Positions 45,502-55,753 of a stretch of 64,000 nt of DNA are shown piece after piece. The position numbers were made by a program, and so were the translations under genes. Under the pieces are notes generated by a model. It saw only the letters and a list, made by a program, of their open reading frames with translations. It ran no database searches and was not told where the DNA came from. Source of the DNA: Panax quinquefolius (lineage: Eukaryota > Streptophyta > Magnoliopsida > Apiales > Araliaceae); NCBI GenBank assembly GCA_020205615.1, contig CM035170.1, positions 115,180,213 through 115,244,212 on the forward strand. Reading direction: 5' to 3'. Position 1 is the first letter of the stretch. Each line of letters starts with the position of its first letter.

Positions 45502-46975
45502 GATTTGTTATGAATTTTAAGAGGTGATGATTTCGTAAATTAGGTTTATAAATGATTTTGGTGGAAAATTCTAGAATTGAGTGGGCCCCACTTGTGGTTG
45601 GTGAAGAAATGTCTTTGAATTTATTTCAAATGTGGTGGGTGGGAATAATAGCGGTAAAAGCCATCGGGTTCAGTCAAGTCCGCTAACGCTTTTCCTATAA
45701 ATAGAGGCTAAGTTAAAATTTAAAATCACACCGTAAACAAGTTTTCTCTTTTCTCTCTATTATTGAGTGTATTTTGTGAGTATTTAGATACTTTGTGAGT
45801 TTCTATTCATCGCTGTAAGTTTCCTTGACCTTTCTCTATAGATATTATATTCAAATCGTAAGACCGATATTTTGAGGTAAGGAATGTTATTTTCTTCATA
45901 TATGATATTATTTCTTCAATATCATTATGCCGAAGTATTGATCTGAATTTTTATCAAATTTAAAACCTTTTTTGTCGGGGTTACTATTCACGTATACGAC
46001 ACTATTCACGAATACGACACTATTCACCAAAAAATAAATTTTTTTTCTTTTTGTCCAAGATGTCTATTATGGTTACTATCTTTGATTGTATCCATGTTTT
46101 GATCTTTATTTTTAAATTCTGCTTCAAAATTGGTATTTATGAAGTATTATTGATCTTGGATAAACTGTTATACGAATCCCTACTATTTGTCCTTCCGTTT
46201 CACTGGATTCGTTTTCTTTAAAATATTTTTCATCATCCTCAGTCCTAAATGATGATATTACTAAATATATCTTCGGCCTGTAGTGCAAAGATAAATGATT
46301 AATCGATGAATATCTTTGGCCCGTAGTGCGAAGATGAACAAGTGTTGAGATGAACACGACCAACCCATGATATCTGAATGAATATCTTTGGCTGTAGTGC
46401 AAAGATGAATATTTGATTAAAGATGTATATTGATTGTTATTACGGGATAAAATATTGATGATGGACTTTTAAATCTTAGAAGATAGTAGAACTCATTCTC
46501 TACTTGACTCTTCTAATGGATTGTTGTTTCACCTTGCGAGTTGTTGATCTAAAACTTGTTGGCTATTATATTTTATCGATTTTTCCTCGTTGAAGACTAT
46601 CGATAATTTGTTGTATATTATCTTAGTCATAATATTCTTTATTGGGCTAGTTGAAATCACCCTTTTCCTTTTTTGTTCCATTTTTCTCGGGAGGTGAGAA
46701 CATGGCGAGGAACTAGTCGAGTAACGGAGTGATGGTTCTAGAAAGATGTTTTAATGATCCTCACTATTTTATGTAAAATAGTGTTTGAATAATTATAACG
46801 AGGACTTATTTGAGTGTGGATATTGCCTGTAAGACAATATTTGTATTTAAACTCATAGTATGTGTTGTCGTATTTTGCACGCGACAATTGTATTATTGAA
46901 GTTATAGTTTGCTTTCTGTACCATGTATTTGACGACTCAGAATGGATGTTGTATACCTATTTTGGGGGCGTCACA
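45502..46975 (+). mobile_element. 3' part of a type D LTR
   Basis: It ends GGGGGCGTCACA at 46975 and matches the reversed fragment at 12006-12235. The TATA box is at 45696-45703. Three clean stem-loop units lie at 46263-46290, 46308-46335 and 46377-46406. The U3 start is missing; it abuts the end of the A LTR directly. It marks the right edge of the transposon block. Confidence 0.8.
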
Positions 46976-47014
46976 CATAATCACAGAATATTATTTTTTT
47001 TAAGAGGGTGAAAG

Positions 47015-47051
<37 letters not shown>

Positions 47052-47058
47052 GGTGATG
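47015..47058 (+). repeat. GGGTGA hexamer microsatellite
   Basis: Six to seven copies of GGGTGA, with further G runs to about 47090, lie 40 bp beyond the last LTR. The tracts of three G with short loops could form a G-quadruplex. It is not the plant telomere unit TTTAGGG. Confidence 0.9.
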
Positions 47059-49336
47059 GGGGATAGGGGTAGGAGGTAGGAGATAGTGGTAGGTTTTTTC
47101 CGGTGATCATTGAATAATATAACCACTTATTTAAAAGTTTCTAATTAATTGTTCATTATTTTTTTATGTATAAATAAGTTTAAAATATGTTATTATTGAT
47201 AAGGGTATAATAGTTCAAACGATATTTTTTAACCCAATTTTGTAATTAATTCGGGAAAAAAAATAAACATAACATGTAATTATTTTAAGTTATATCATGA
47301 ATAATCTCATAAAAATAAATACGTAATTAGGACTATTTAATCTGTTGAGATTATAATCTTTGCCACTACTCGTATTCTTAATATAAATTCATCATATTTG
47401 GTGGACGAATTTGAATTCTTTTTCACTATTTTAAAAGTCAAATTTCCAGAGAGGAGAAGAATAAAATTAAAAGTTTAAATAATAAGCAGCAAATTGTGTG
47501 CTAATTAGCAAAGATAGAAGAAGCTTATAAAAGAAATAGTACAAATAACATATTTTTTTCTTTTGAATATCCTAATCTATTAGAAAAATTTATGATAGCC
47601 TCGTATAGATAGGGGAGAGATAATTTATCATATATTAGATATCTTTAGAGTGGAGGAGTATAGGTAGGGGAGAAGTATAGTTACGCACATACTTGACCAA
47701 TGAACTAAGTGGACCATTAATTATTGTGTGCTAATTAAATAAAGCATCATCTATAATTCATGAGTGATAATTAGCGATCTGCCTTTAAAGTCTTCAATCT
47801 TGGGTATCAAATAAATTCTTTATCAATCGTTAAAGAAGGAGTAGTAAAATTACTAACAATATTTGTGAATAGACTCACATAATAAAGTTTTTGAAGGGAA
47901 ATCATGGTGTCGGGACTATAAATTAATATTGATTTTTTAAAATTAATATTGATTTTTTAAAATTAATTTGAGATATATTTAAATTTTAATTTTAATTTTA
48001 ATTAATTTATTTGATGGATCACGCCACGTGACAAACTTGAATTTTGAGGGATTCATAGTCCTAAATGACTTGTAATTCTCATATTAAACCGACTTGTTAC
48101 TTTAAGGAAATCAAATCCAATCCAAAATCAAATTCAATCCTACCATAAATAGAAAATTAAGGACGTGTGATCAACTATAAATACTGGGTCATAATTTAAG
48201 TTCCACCTACCTTACACATTATTTACTTTTACATCCATGAGATAGTATTTCAATCATTTAAATAGACTATCTCATGGACTATAATATTAAAATATTATAT
48301 TATATTTAATGACTTATAGTACACCAATCATTATTCCATACTCCCATTAAAATACATTAAAAATTATATCAGATTCCTTGACATAGTCTTTTGTATCTAC
48401 CGAAAAATCTCCTAGATTATATTTAGTCTAACCGTTGGATAAGTAGCATGAGTCATAAACTATATTTAGTATAGAATTGACGGAGCTCCGGCCTGCTGGA
48501 GATGACCTAAAGCACTCGAGTAGGCTTTTCGGACGTGATGATTTGTTTTTTGTACAAGTTTTATATTTATTATTTGATAATTCGACGAGCGGTCAAATTT
48601 TATAGTTAACAATCACCATAACCATCTCGTTGTGATGCCTTATATTTCTACAGAACATTTTTTTCAATTTTGTGATTTTATTTATAATATTTTTATCATT
48701 TTAATATTTTATTAATTAAAATAATGTCATTTTGGGATGATCAGTATAATTAAGTTGTTTGTCAGTGATGATCACAACCACACATTTATTGATGTAAATG
48801 AGATACGGTAACAGTGGTTATCATAGACTTTCTCCTTACAGGCCTTTATATTTAAAGGCAACTTATTAATTTACTAATATTATTAACAATATTTTTATTA
48901 TTCTCAGTTTTCGTAATCAATACACTTAAAAGAATTAATATTTTTATAAAAAAATTAATATTTTCGTAAAACTCTCTTTCCCGTGATATTTTTGTAGAAA
49001 TATTATTATTTTTAATGAAAAAAATAATTGTCTTCCTTAATTAATACGTACCAAAGAATTGGCAGGGAATAGGGCCTCCCTATACACATGACACGAGTTT
49101 TGTTCATATCCTGCCAAGCTTTGTGATCTCAGCTACTATGTCCAGGAATTAGATCCCATATATTATAGTTTTTTTATGCGCGGACCATATTTAGAGATAG
49201 ATAAAATTATCGCTAAACTCATCGTCATAGGATCTAAATCGTTGCAATATCCAGCCCGATTCAGACCTTATAGCGACGATTTTGTCCGTCGCTAAAGGTT
49301 GTCCACATGCACCACCCGCATAGAAAGCTGGTATCT

Positions 49337-49510
49337 AAAACATATTCTCTTAAATAACATACTTTTATTAAAATTACGTCGTTTTGTGGTCTCATGTGAT
49401 ATTTTTGTATATAAAAGGAAAATAAGCGGGACAACTCTCTTTTAATATTATTTTATTTTTTAAAACGACATAATTTTAATAAAAGTATGCTATTTAACAG
49501 AGATATATTA
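49337..49510. repeat. MITE-like long inverted repeat
   Basis: The arms at 49350-49385 and 49462-49497 are inverted copies over 36 bases with two mismatches by eye. They extend outward with lower identity to about 49337 and 49510. The loop is about 76 bp. There is no coding capacity. Size and form suit a foldback or MITE, but no terminal motif or target duplication is secure. Confidence 0.65.
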
Positions 49511-51200
49511 TTTAAGAAATATATTTTAAATCCGTTATTATAGAAATGTCAAATGGTAGAAGTTAAATTATACGAACCTGTTTCTCATGCAGTCATGCTA
49601 CAAAAGAAAGTAGGGGGGAAAAACAAGAGAAGAGAGAAAAGGAGTGCTGCTATCAAGATTCAAGGAGTGCTGCTATTAAATATTTTTCACAAGGAGACTT
49701 AAATTATAGTGGCTTGAAAGTTCTAATTACAAATATGAACAAAGTACGTACCCTAATTACAGTTACTTCTATAACAAAGGGCTCCATGAAAAACTTCTTC
49801 ATATATGCTATCAAAACTACTATTATTGAAGGTCAAAGACTCAAAGGTAATTATTATAGCCTATAGTCGGAAGCTAAAGCAACTGTAGCGCCTATAAAAT
49901 CAAATGATAAAAAGAGTTATTTATTTGCAAACATGAGAATCTCATTTTAATGTTTAACCTTTTCTTAAATGTTAAGGTTTAATGGTTTATGAAACAAATC
50001 CCAAGTCCAGAACAAGTTTCGAGCCAAATTTATTAAAATAAAGTCTTAAATTATTGACTAAATAATATTTTATTAAGTCATCTTAAAAATAATTTTTTCT
50101 ATATCTTTCATGCGCAGACCAAGTATTTACAATTTAAGTAGTAAAATATACGCTTAATATAATTTTTTAATTAAATTTTCTATTGATATAAAAAAATACG
50201 AGTTTGAAAAGAAATTCATCACAAATAATAATTATGCATAAGTATAATAATTTTACTAGTTTTATTTCCACCCTAAAGTTTATATACAATACAATACTTT
50301 TGTTTGTCCGTTTCCAAAATTAGAGATGCATAAAAACTTTATTTTTACAATTAGGAAAGACTTCCTGGTGGACATTTTGTTAAGGCATCCTTTGTAAAAA
50401 AAACATTGACACCCTAGCTTATTAGCTGGTAATCAATTACTTACAGGAGAAGAAACAGCAGGCAATAAACAAGATGATGATGTGTATAGGTATAGCTTTA
50501 TATTTCCTCTCACATTCCTTATAACACCAAGGACTACTTTTAACAAACAATAGTAATTGGATGACAAAAAAAGTTGATTATAAAAATGATATGATTGATT
50601 ATAGTTAGTAATTGTTATCACTAGATCCGTGTGTATGTACAATGAATTATCAACTAATTACATATTATTTTCTAAACTAGTTTTGGTTTTAAAAAAATTG
50701 TGAACAGAGACCGACCGTGTACCAAACAGAAAACTCTAAAATTAATTAACAAGAGCCAAAGAATACAGGAGCACTACAGTTTTACCAAAAAGAAGTAAAT
50801 TACCACCCCAAGGGTAGACGGGGAAGAAGAGAGGAAGGGAAAGCAATTATTTTGAAACAGGTTTCATAGATAAAGATTGCCCGCAAGGATAGGGGTAAAG
50901 ATCCGATCGATGTTATCAGCATCAAAGTTATATACTTCTCATCTTAATTACCACAAAGAATCAGTAGCCTACTTCAAACACACAACCCCCCCCAATATAC
51001 ATAATACTAGTATATACTTTACCAGATTATAGCTCTTATGTCTCTTATGACATATGGGAGCATCACAGAATCCCAGAATGTTGCATGCTAGTATTATATT
51101 ATAAGAAAAATACAAATAACATGTGCCATGAGCTTTAACTTAACTTGATCTCCTTCGAAAAAGGATTTTCTGATGAAGTTGAAAAAAGAGCAGCAGATCT

Positions 51201-54200
51201 CTACTCTGGGCCATGCATGGAAACCATCATATGTTGAGTTTGCGGCTGTATATTTTCAAGAAACAAATAAAATTAGTGTTGGATCAAACAAAATATCAGC
51301 ATAGTTTTTTATTAAAGCAACTCACTAAAAACTAACACTGGCAGATTAAATTCATATTCAGTAGAAATGGAAAAATAGTAATAATAAAGCACTAAGACAT
51401 GCATGTAATGTACTTGTTCCATCATTTCTAGTTATCATTATCACATATATATGTCTATATATGTATATGTTTTTATGTATATATGTATGTTTATTCAAAA
51501 TCATTAAGCTTTACGCCTCTCCAGTGTCAATGCAAGTACACGTCATGACCAATGAATTTTTTGCAACCTCTTCACACAGCTTTTCAAATGTTCCAGATAA
51601 CTAAATACTCCTATGTAAAATGTAACACTTCTGCTCTACCTCTGTCACCCCAGTAAATTTCCCACAACGGCACAACCAAAACATATTTCCTGGATAAGAT
51701 CTTTTACACAATGTGGTCCCCCCCTCTGCTACAACACATATCCACCATTTCACGGTTTCTCTAGTCTCATATTTAAGTTCCATCCACACAATGCATAATG
51801 CAGAGTGAGCCCATGAGACAAGGCTGGACCAATATGTGAGGTTTTGGAAGCCCATGGAAATAAAAGAAGATTTTAGAGATTGTATAATAATTAATTCAAT
51901 TTATTTGTAATTTTGGTAGTTATGTTTAAGAGTATTATAAATAGGGACACACTTTGTTATACACAGTGAATTGTTATAATTGATTGAGATTTGTGATAAT
52001 TGTTCTACGTGAGATTTATCCTTCGTTCCTAAGAGACACCCTACCACTACAAATTTTTGCGAATCCCTGAATCCATATTTGGAGATTCTTGAATTCTTTT
52101 AGATTCCTCAAATCATAATCCTAACTTCCTAGGATTATACACACCGCCACCAAATTCAAAATTTATACTACTTCTTGTATAAGAGATTTGCAAACATATG
52201 TTAGGCAACAATATATATAGATATATATGAGTTAATATGACACAAACGTGTTATTTTTCAGTTACAAAGTTGCCAAGTTTAATTCTCTTTACTATTTTAA
52301 AAAACTATGTAATGCAGGAAAACTATTTTGATGGAGTTGATTTCTTCATGAACTTTATTTACAATAAAAGAAAGAATATGGGCTACAAAGTTCTAAAACA
52401 AAGGATAACAACATTGCCACACCATGGACATCAATGTGACTCAATACTACGCTGACAAAGAAAAGGAAAGAGTTGTGGAGAAGCACAAAAGAAATGAGGG
52501 TGGTACCAAGAACAGAGACAGAACCATAAAGAGAGACGGAGAGTAGATTAAATAGAAGATGAATAGAGAAAGCATAGAAGAAATAGAAAATAGCCAAACA
52601 AAGAAAAAGGCAGCGTTACAATTTGGTTTCGAACTCGGAAAGAGAGAAGGAAAGAAAAAGAGAATGACATGTAAAAAGGTTTAGGAGCTAGAACATAGTC
52701 CATTTACTTTGGCATTACAAATCTTTTTTAAAACTTTGAAGACTAAAAAAAGTTAGACTTCTGTTCATGAGAGGGGTTGCCTTATTGATTCTTTTTTTTA
52801 CTATAATTTCCCAGATGTTCTTTAGATCCAAACTCACCCTATAAAGTAAGAAACTTTTCAGTTCCAAATTCTAAATTTCTCACAAGAACTTTGCAGAGTA
52901 TATTTCCTTCAGTTGTTAAGTGGATTTGTTCTTAGACCAAAATGGACTAGAGCGCAACCAATCGATGGCCAAGACAACGTAGACATATTTTAACTCTGGA
53001 GAGAGGATAGCAAGAGAGTACCTCTGTACCTGAGAATTGTCTTAAGTTCAGACCTTGTGAAAAAGAACCTTGATGACCAAGCTGTTCCAAAAAAACATAA
53101 AAACAGTGGTCATTAAAGAACAAATAACAACATTATTCCCCCCAAAATAAATAAATAAATAAATAAATGTACAATGCAGATATCATGGAGAAAGAACTCC
53201 AGATGGAGATGATCTAAAAATATATACCTGTCCATTAGGATTACGTTGTAGCCCATCTCTTTTAGCAGATCCTTCTGCACCCTTTGATGACCCCTTAGTG
53301 TCTCCCTATCAAAATTCATCAATGGAAATGTTAAAAATTGAATAATGAAAGAATAACTCGACAACGTATAACAATTGAACGAATTAAACAATAATAGTGG
53401 CTAACCTCCATCTGCCACATCCCAATAAATCCAGAAAATAACCGAACCAAATCAAATAAACGCATCAGTCAAACAAAATGTCCAAACAATTGAAAACACA
53501 CTAGAACAAAGGAAAAAAATAGTTACCTCTCTGTATCTTGCCAGGTAAACCTTAAGAGGCTCAATGTAATATTCAAATCCAAGAGTGGCCATAGACCATA
53601 GCAGATCATCACCATTGATTGTCTTCCTCTTTTCTCTCTGGCATTTATCGCTTGCCCTTCAAATTCAACCAACAAGACATTCTATTTCTTAATATTCCAA
53701 AGATGAAAGCACACAAACATATAAGCATGTGTAAGTAGTTACACTCCCAATCACATTACCAATTTTCTACTTCTGATATAAGTTAAAACAGGAACTCAAA
53801 TGATTAATTAATTTTAATGAAACTTTACTATATTACTACTTATCAATAATGAATAAATCAAGTGGTAATGATTCAAATTTTGTGTCTCGAACATTGAAAT
53901 GAAATGAGCATAATATTTTATCAGACATACACACATATGAAAGAAAAATAGATATGTAAATAAATATTAACCAAATAGAAACATATTTAACACAGGCACA
54001 AAGACAGATTGTTAACAAATAATATTCACATACAAACGAGTAAATAATACAAACTAATATTTTTAAACATATGAAACAAAACAGAGAGAAAAATGTTTAA
54101 ATTTTGAATATATGTAGGGATCGAAACAGATAGAAAAAGGTTTAATTATTGAGTCATACTCGCTGGTGATGAAACTGATAAACTCGGAGACGCATTCCTG

Positions 54201-54374
54201 AACGGTCTCCTTAGCGTCCTTAGCGATCTTTCCATTGGCCGGAAGACCTTTTTTCATAATCCGACTAATGTTAGCGATGGGGAGGAACCTATCCTGCTCG
54301 CGAACAGACCTCGGACTCTGATCCCCGCCGCTCTCGTGGCTTCCACAGCCAGGACTCGTCGGAGCGTCCGCCAT
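51201..54374 (-). CDS. NF-YB: nuclear factor Y subunit B (NF-YB8/10-like)
   Basis: This is the histone-fold B subunit of the trimeric NF-Y transcription factor. It pairs with NF-YC, and the dimer takes up NF-YA to bind CCAAT promoters in the nucleus. Five coding exons give 175 residues: 54374-54160, 53656-53527, 53305-53228, 53081-53022 and 51245-51201 (stop TAG). All introns fit GT-AG, with phases 2, 0, 0 and 0. Residues about 29-115 form the conserved core: [18 protein letters not shown], then [15 protein letters not shown], then [20 protein letters not shown] and [13 protein letters not shown]. Short Gly/Ser-rich ends and the C-terminal [11 protein letters not shown] are typical of the NF-YB8/10 group. 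Two core positions are unusual (LLWSM for LLWAM, FEYYIEP for FEDYIEP). The fourth donor (53021) was chosen because it keeps the last exon in frame; CAG/GTAC seven bases upstream would not. The start is the first ATG after a likely 5' UTR intron. Length and frame are intact, so the gene is probably active. Confidence 0.93.
51837..52196 (+). mobile_element. candidate small solo LTR in the last NF-YB intron
   Basis: The segment starts TGAGG and ends AACA, about 360 bp. ATATG lies at both edges (51832-51836 and 52196-52200, the second overlapping the last base). A TATA box (51936-51943) lies about 100 bp in. These features fit a short LTR with a 5 bp target duplication. No primer site or polypurine tract is next to it. 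The orientation is from the TATA box and is opposite to the gene. Confidence 0.5.
53144..53168. repeat. AAAT microsatellite in an NF-YB intron
   Basis: About six copies of AAAT lie in the intron between coding exons 3 and 4, 60 bp from the acceptor at 53082. Confidence 0.85.
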
Positions 54375-54380
54375 TAAACC

Positions 54381-54586
54381 CTAGTGATCCAAACAAAAAA
54401 AATACACCACAGCAGGATACCAACAGATTCAATCTTAATAAACAACACAGCTCGCGATTGCAAGGAAACCCTAGCTCCACCATGATTCATATACATATAT
54501 GTATATGTATAATTATAGAGAGAGAAAAGTATAAAGGAAGGTGAAAGAGGGGATGGAATGAAACGGAGAGATTTGAATATACTTAC
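54381..54586 (-). other. probable 5' UTR intron of NF-YB
   Basis: On the minus strand a strong donor (CCAA/GTAAGTATA) at 54586 and an acceptor with a T-rich tract (GGATCACTAG) at 54381 bracket 206 bp. The acceptor lies six bases before the start codon. Splicing here would remove an upstream ATG at 54483 that opens a 64-codon frame. Confidence 0.6.
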
Positions 54587-54616
54587 TTGGCGATTAGAGA
54601 AGTAAAATTTAGTTAA

Positions 54617-54628
54617 TTTGGCGGGAAA
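54617..54628 (-). promoter_or_regulatory. E2F-like site near the NF-YB transcript start
   Basis: On the minus strand it reads TTTCCCGCCAAA, a full match to the TTTSSCGC core of plant E2F sites. It lies 30 bases upstream of the probable UTR donor, thus in the 5' UTR exon or proximal promoter. A role in cell-cycle control is inference. Confidence 0.45.
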
Positions 54629-55753
54629 TAATGTAGGGGAGGAGAGAGAAAGGGAACGGATAGATCGGACGCTGGAGAAGAGAGGAGAGAGGAGACGACT
54701 GAGATGAGAGCTTCAGGTTTTACTTTTTCGTATCAACACCGTCCGTTCTTCTGCCTGCCCATCCCTCTCTTCTGGATAGGGTTGTACAATCTTATTTCAA
54801 CACGTGTAACTGCCCAAGTGCGATGTCGTTTTAATTTTTCCAATTTGTTATTGGTATTTTGACTTTAGGCCATGGCAATGTTTGTTTCCACTCATTTTTA
54901 ACAGTTTTTAATTAATTTTAAAAAAAACTGAATTTTTTGCTTATTGATTTGTCACACAACTAGTTATTTTGAATAATTTAAAAATTAAAGATATAATTAG
55001 AAGAGCTCTTCCAAAATAAGAGATATATTTTGACTCTTTAAAATTAATTTTCAAAATTTAAAAATTTAAAATTGATATAATTTCATATAAGTTTTCAAAA
55101 CACAAATATGATAATTAGCAGTTCTTTATAGTTAGTTTACAATTATTATATTTGTTTATACTAAAATTAAATAATTTTATATTAATTTTATATTATAATA
55201 AATTTATTATAAAAATCAAACTATATCTCTAATTTTAAAATCGAAACAATAATATATTATTTCTTAAAACTTAATATATTCAACGTGAAACATTCAACAC
55301 GTTTGTAGTTTATTTTTCGTTCAAATTCATTCATTTTTTGACCAAAATTTGTTTGCTATAAAAGTGGTTAGTTTTTTTGTCTATTTCTTTTATTTTTTGT
55401 TCATTAAAAAATTTACTAACAAAAAAATTAGATAATTTTTTATTTTTTTCTTTTATTTGGCGTGCATTTTAAAACTTGTAAAAGAATCTTGTAAATTTTC
55501 ACTAGAGAGTAAAGACTTCACATGGCATGAGCATGACTAGCAGGTAAGGAACCAAACCGTCTCCGAAATCGTAAAATGGCACCAATGATTCCGACGTATT
55601 AGACAATTTTAGGTGGATTGAAAAATTAAATATACGAGTTTTGGTTTGGTTACTGGCCAAAATTGCATACATAAAATCGAAATCGCATCGTACTTCAACA
55701 AAATAAAGAAACCAAGTTGTCCATAGTGATTTATAAATTTTGATGGGAATATG
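54629..55753. other. NF-YB upstream region and AT-rich spacer
   Basis: The first 150 bp are purine-rich on the plus strand (CT-rich for the gene), as in many plant 5' UTRs. Beyond about 54850 the sequence is AT-rich with no recognisable gene. No clear TATA box for NF-YB could be assigned. Confidence 0.5.

Larger units (their letters stand above)
46976..51200. other. intergenic low-copy AT-rich region
   Basis: No open frame longer than about 70 residues and no protein family is recognisable. The region holds the GGGTGA repeat, a perfect 20 bp tandem duplication near 47926-47965, a small hairpin with 12 bp arms (CCATGAGATAGT) at 48237-48276, and the MITE-like repeat at 49337-49510. The part next to 51200 should include the 3' UTR of the NF-YB gene, but I cannot place its poly(A) site. 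Confidence 0.6.

Noticed and set aside
1..46975. An endogenous pararetrovirus instead of retrotransposons
   Set aside because: The LTRs, primer sites next to LTR ends, polypurine tracts, integrase zinc domain and chromodomain-like tail all indicate Ty3/gypsy elements. No movement protein or coat features were seen, and no envelope-like frame follows pol.
47015..47058. Interstitial telomere repeat
   Set aside because: The unit is GGGTGA. The usual plant telomere unit TTTAGGG is not present.
51601..51855. An 84-residue frame on the minus strand in the NF-YB intron
   Set aside because: No known domain is visible, it overlaps the edge of the candidate solo LTR, and it lies between two well-supported exons of the same strand.
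54289..54483. A 64-residue frame upstream of and overlapping NF-YB
   Set aside because: It lies mainly in the probable 5' UTR intron and overlaps exon 1 in another frame. It has no recognisable protein feature.
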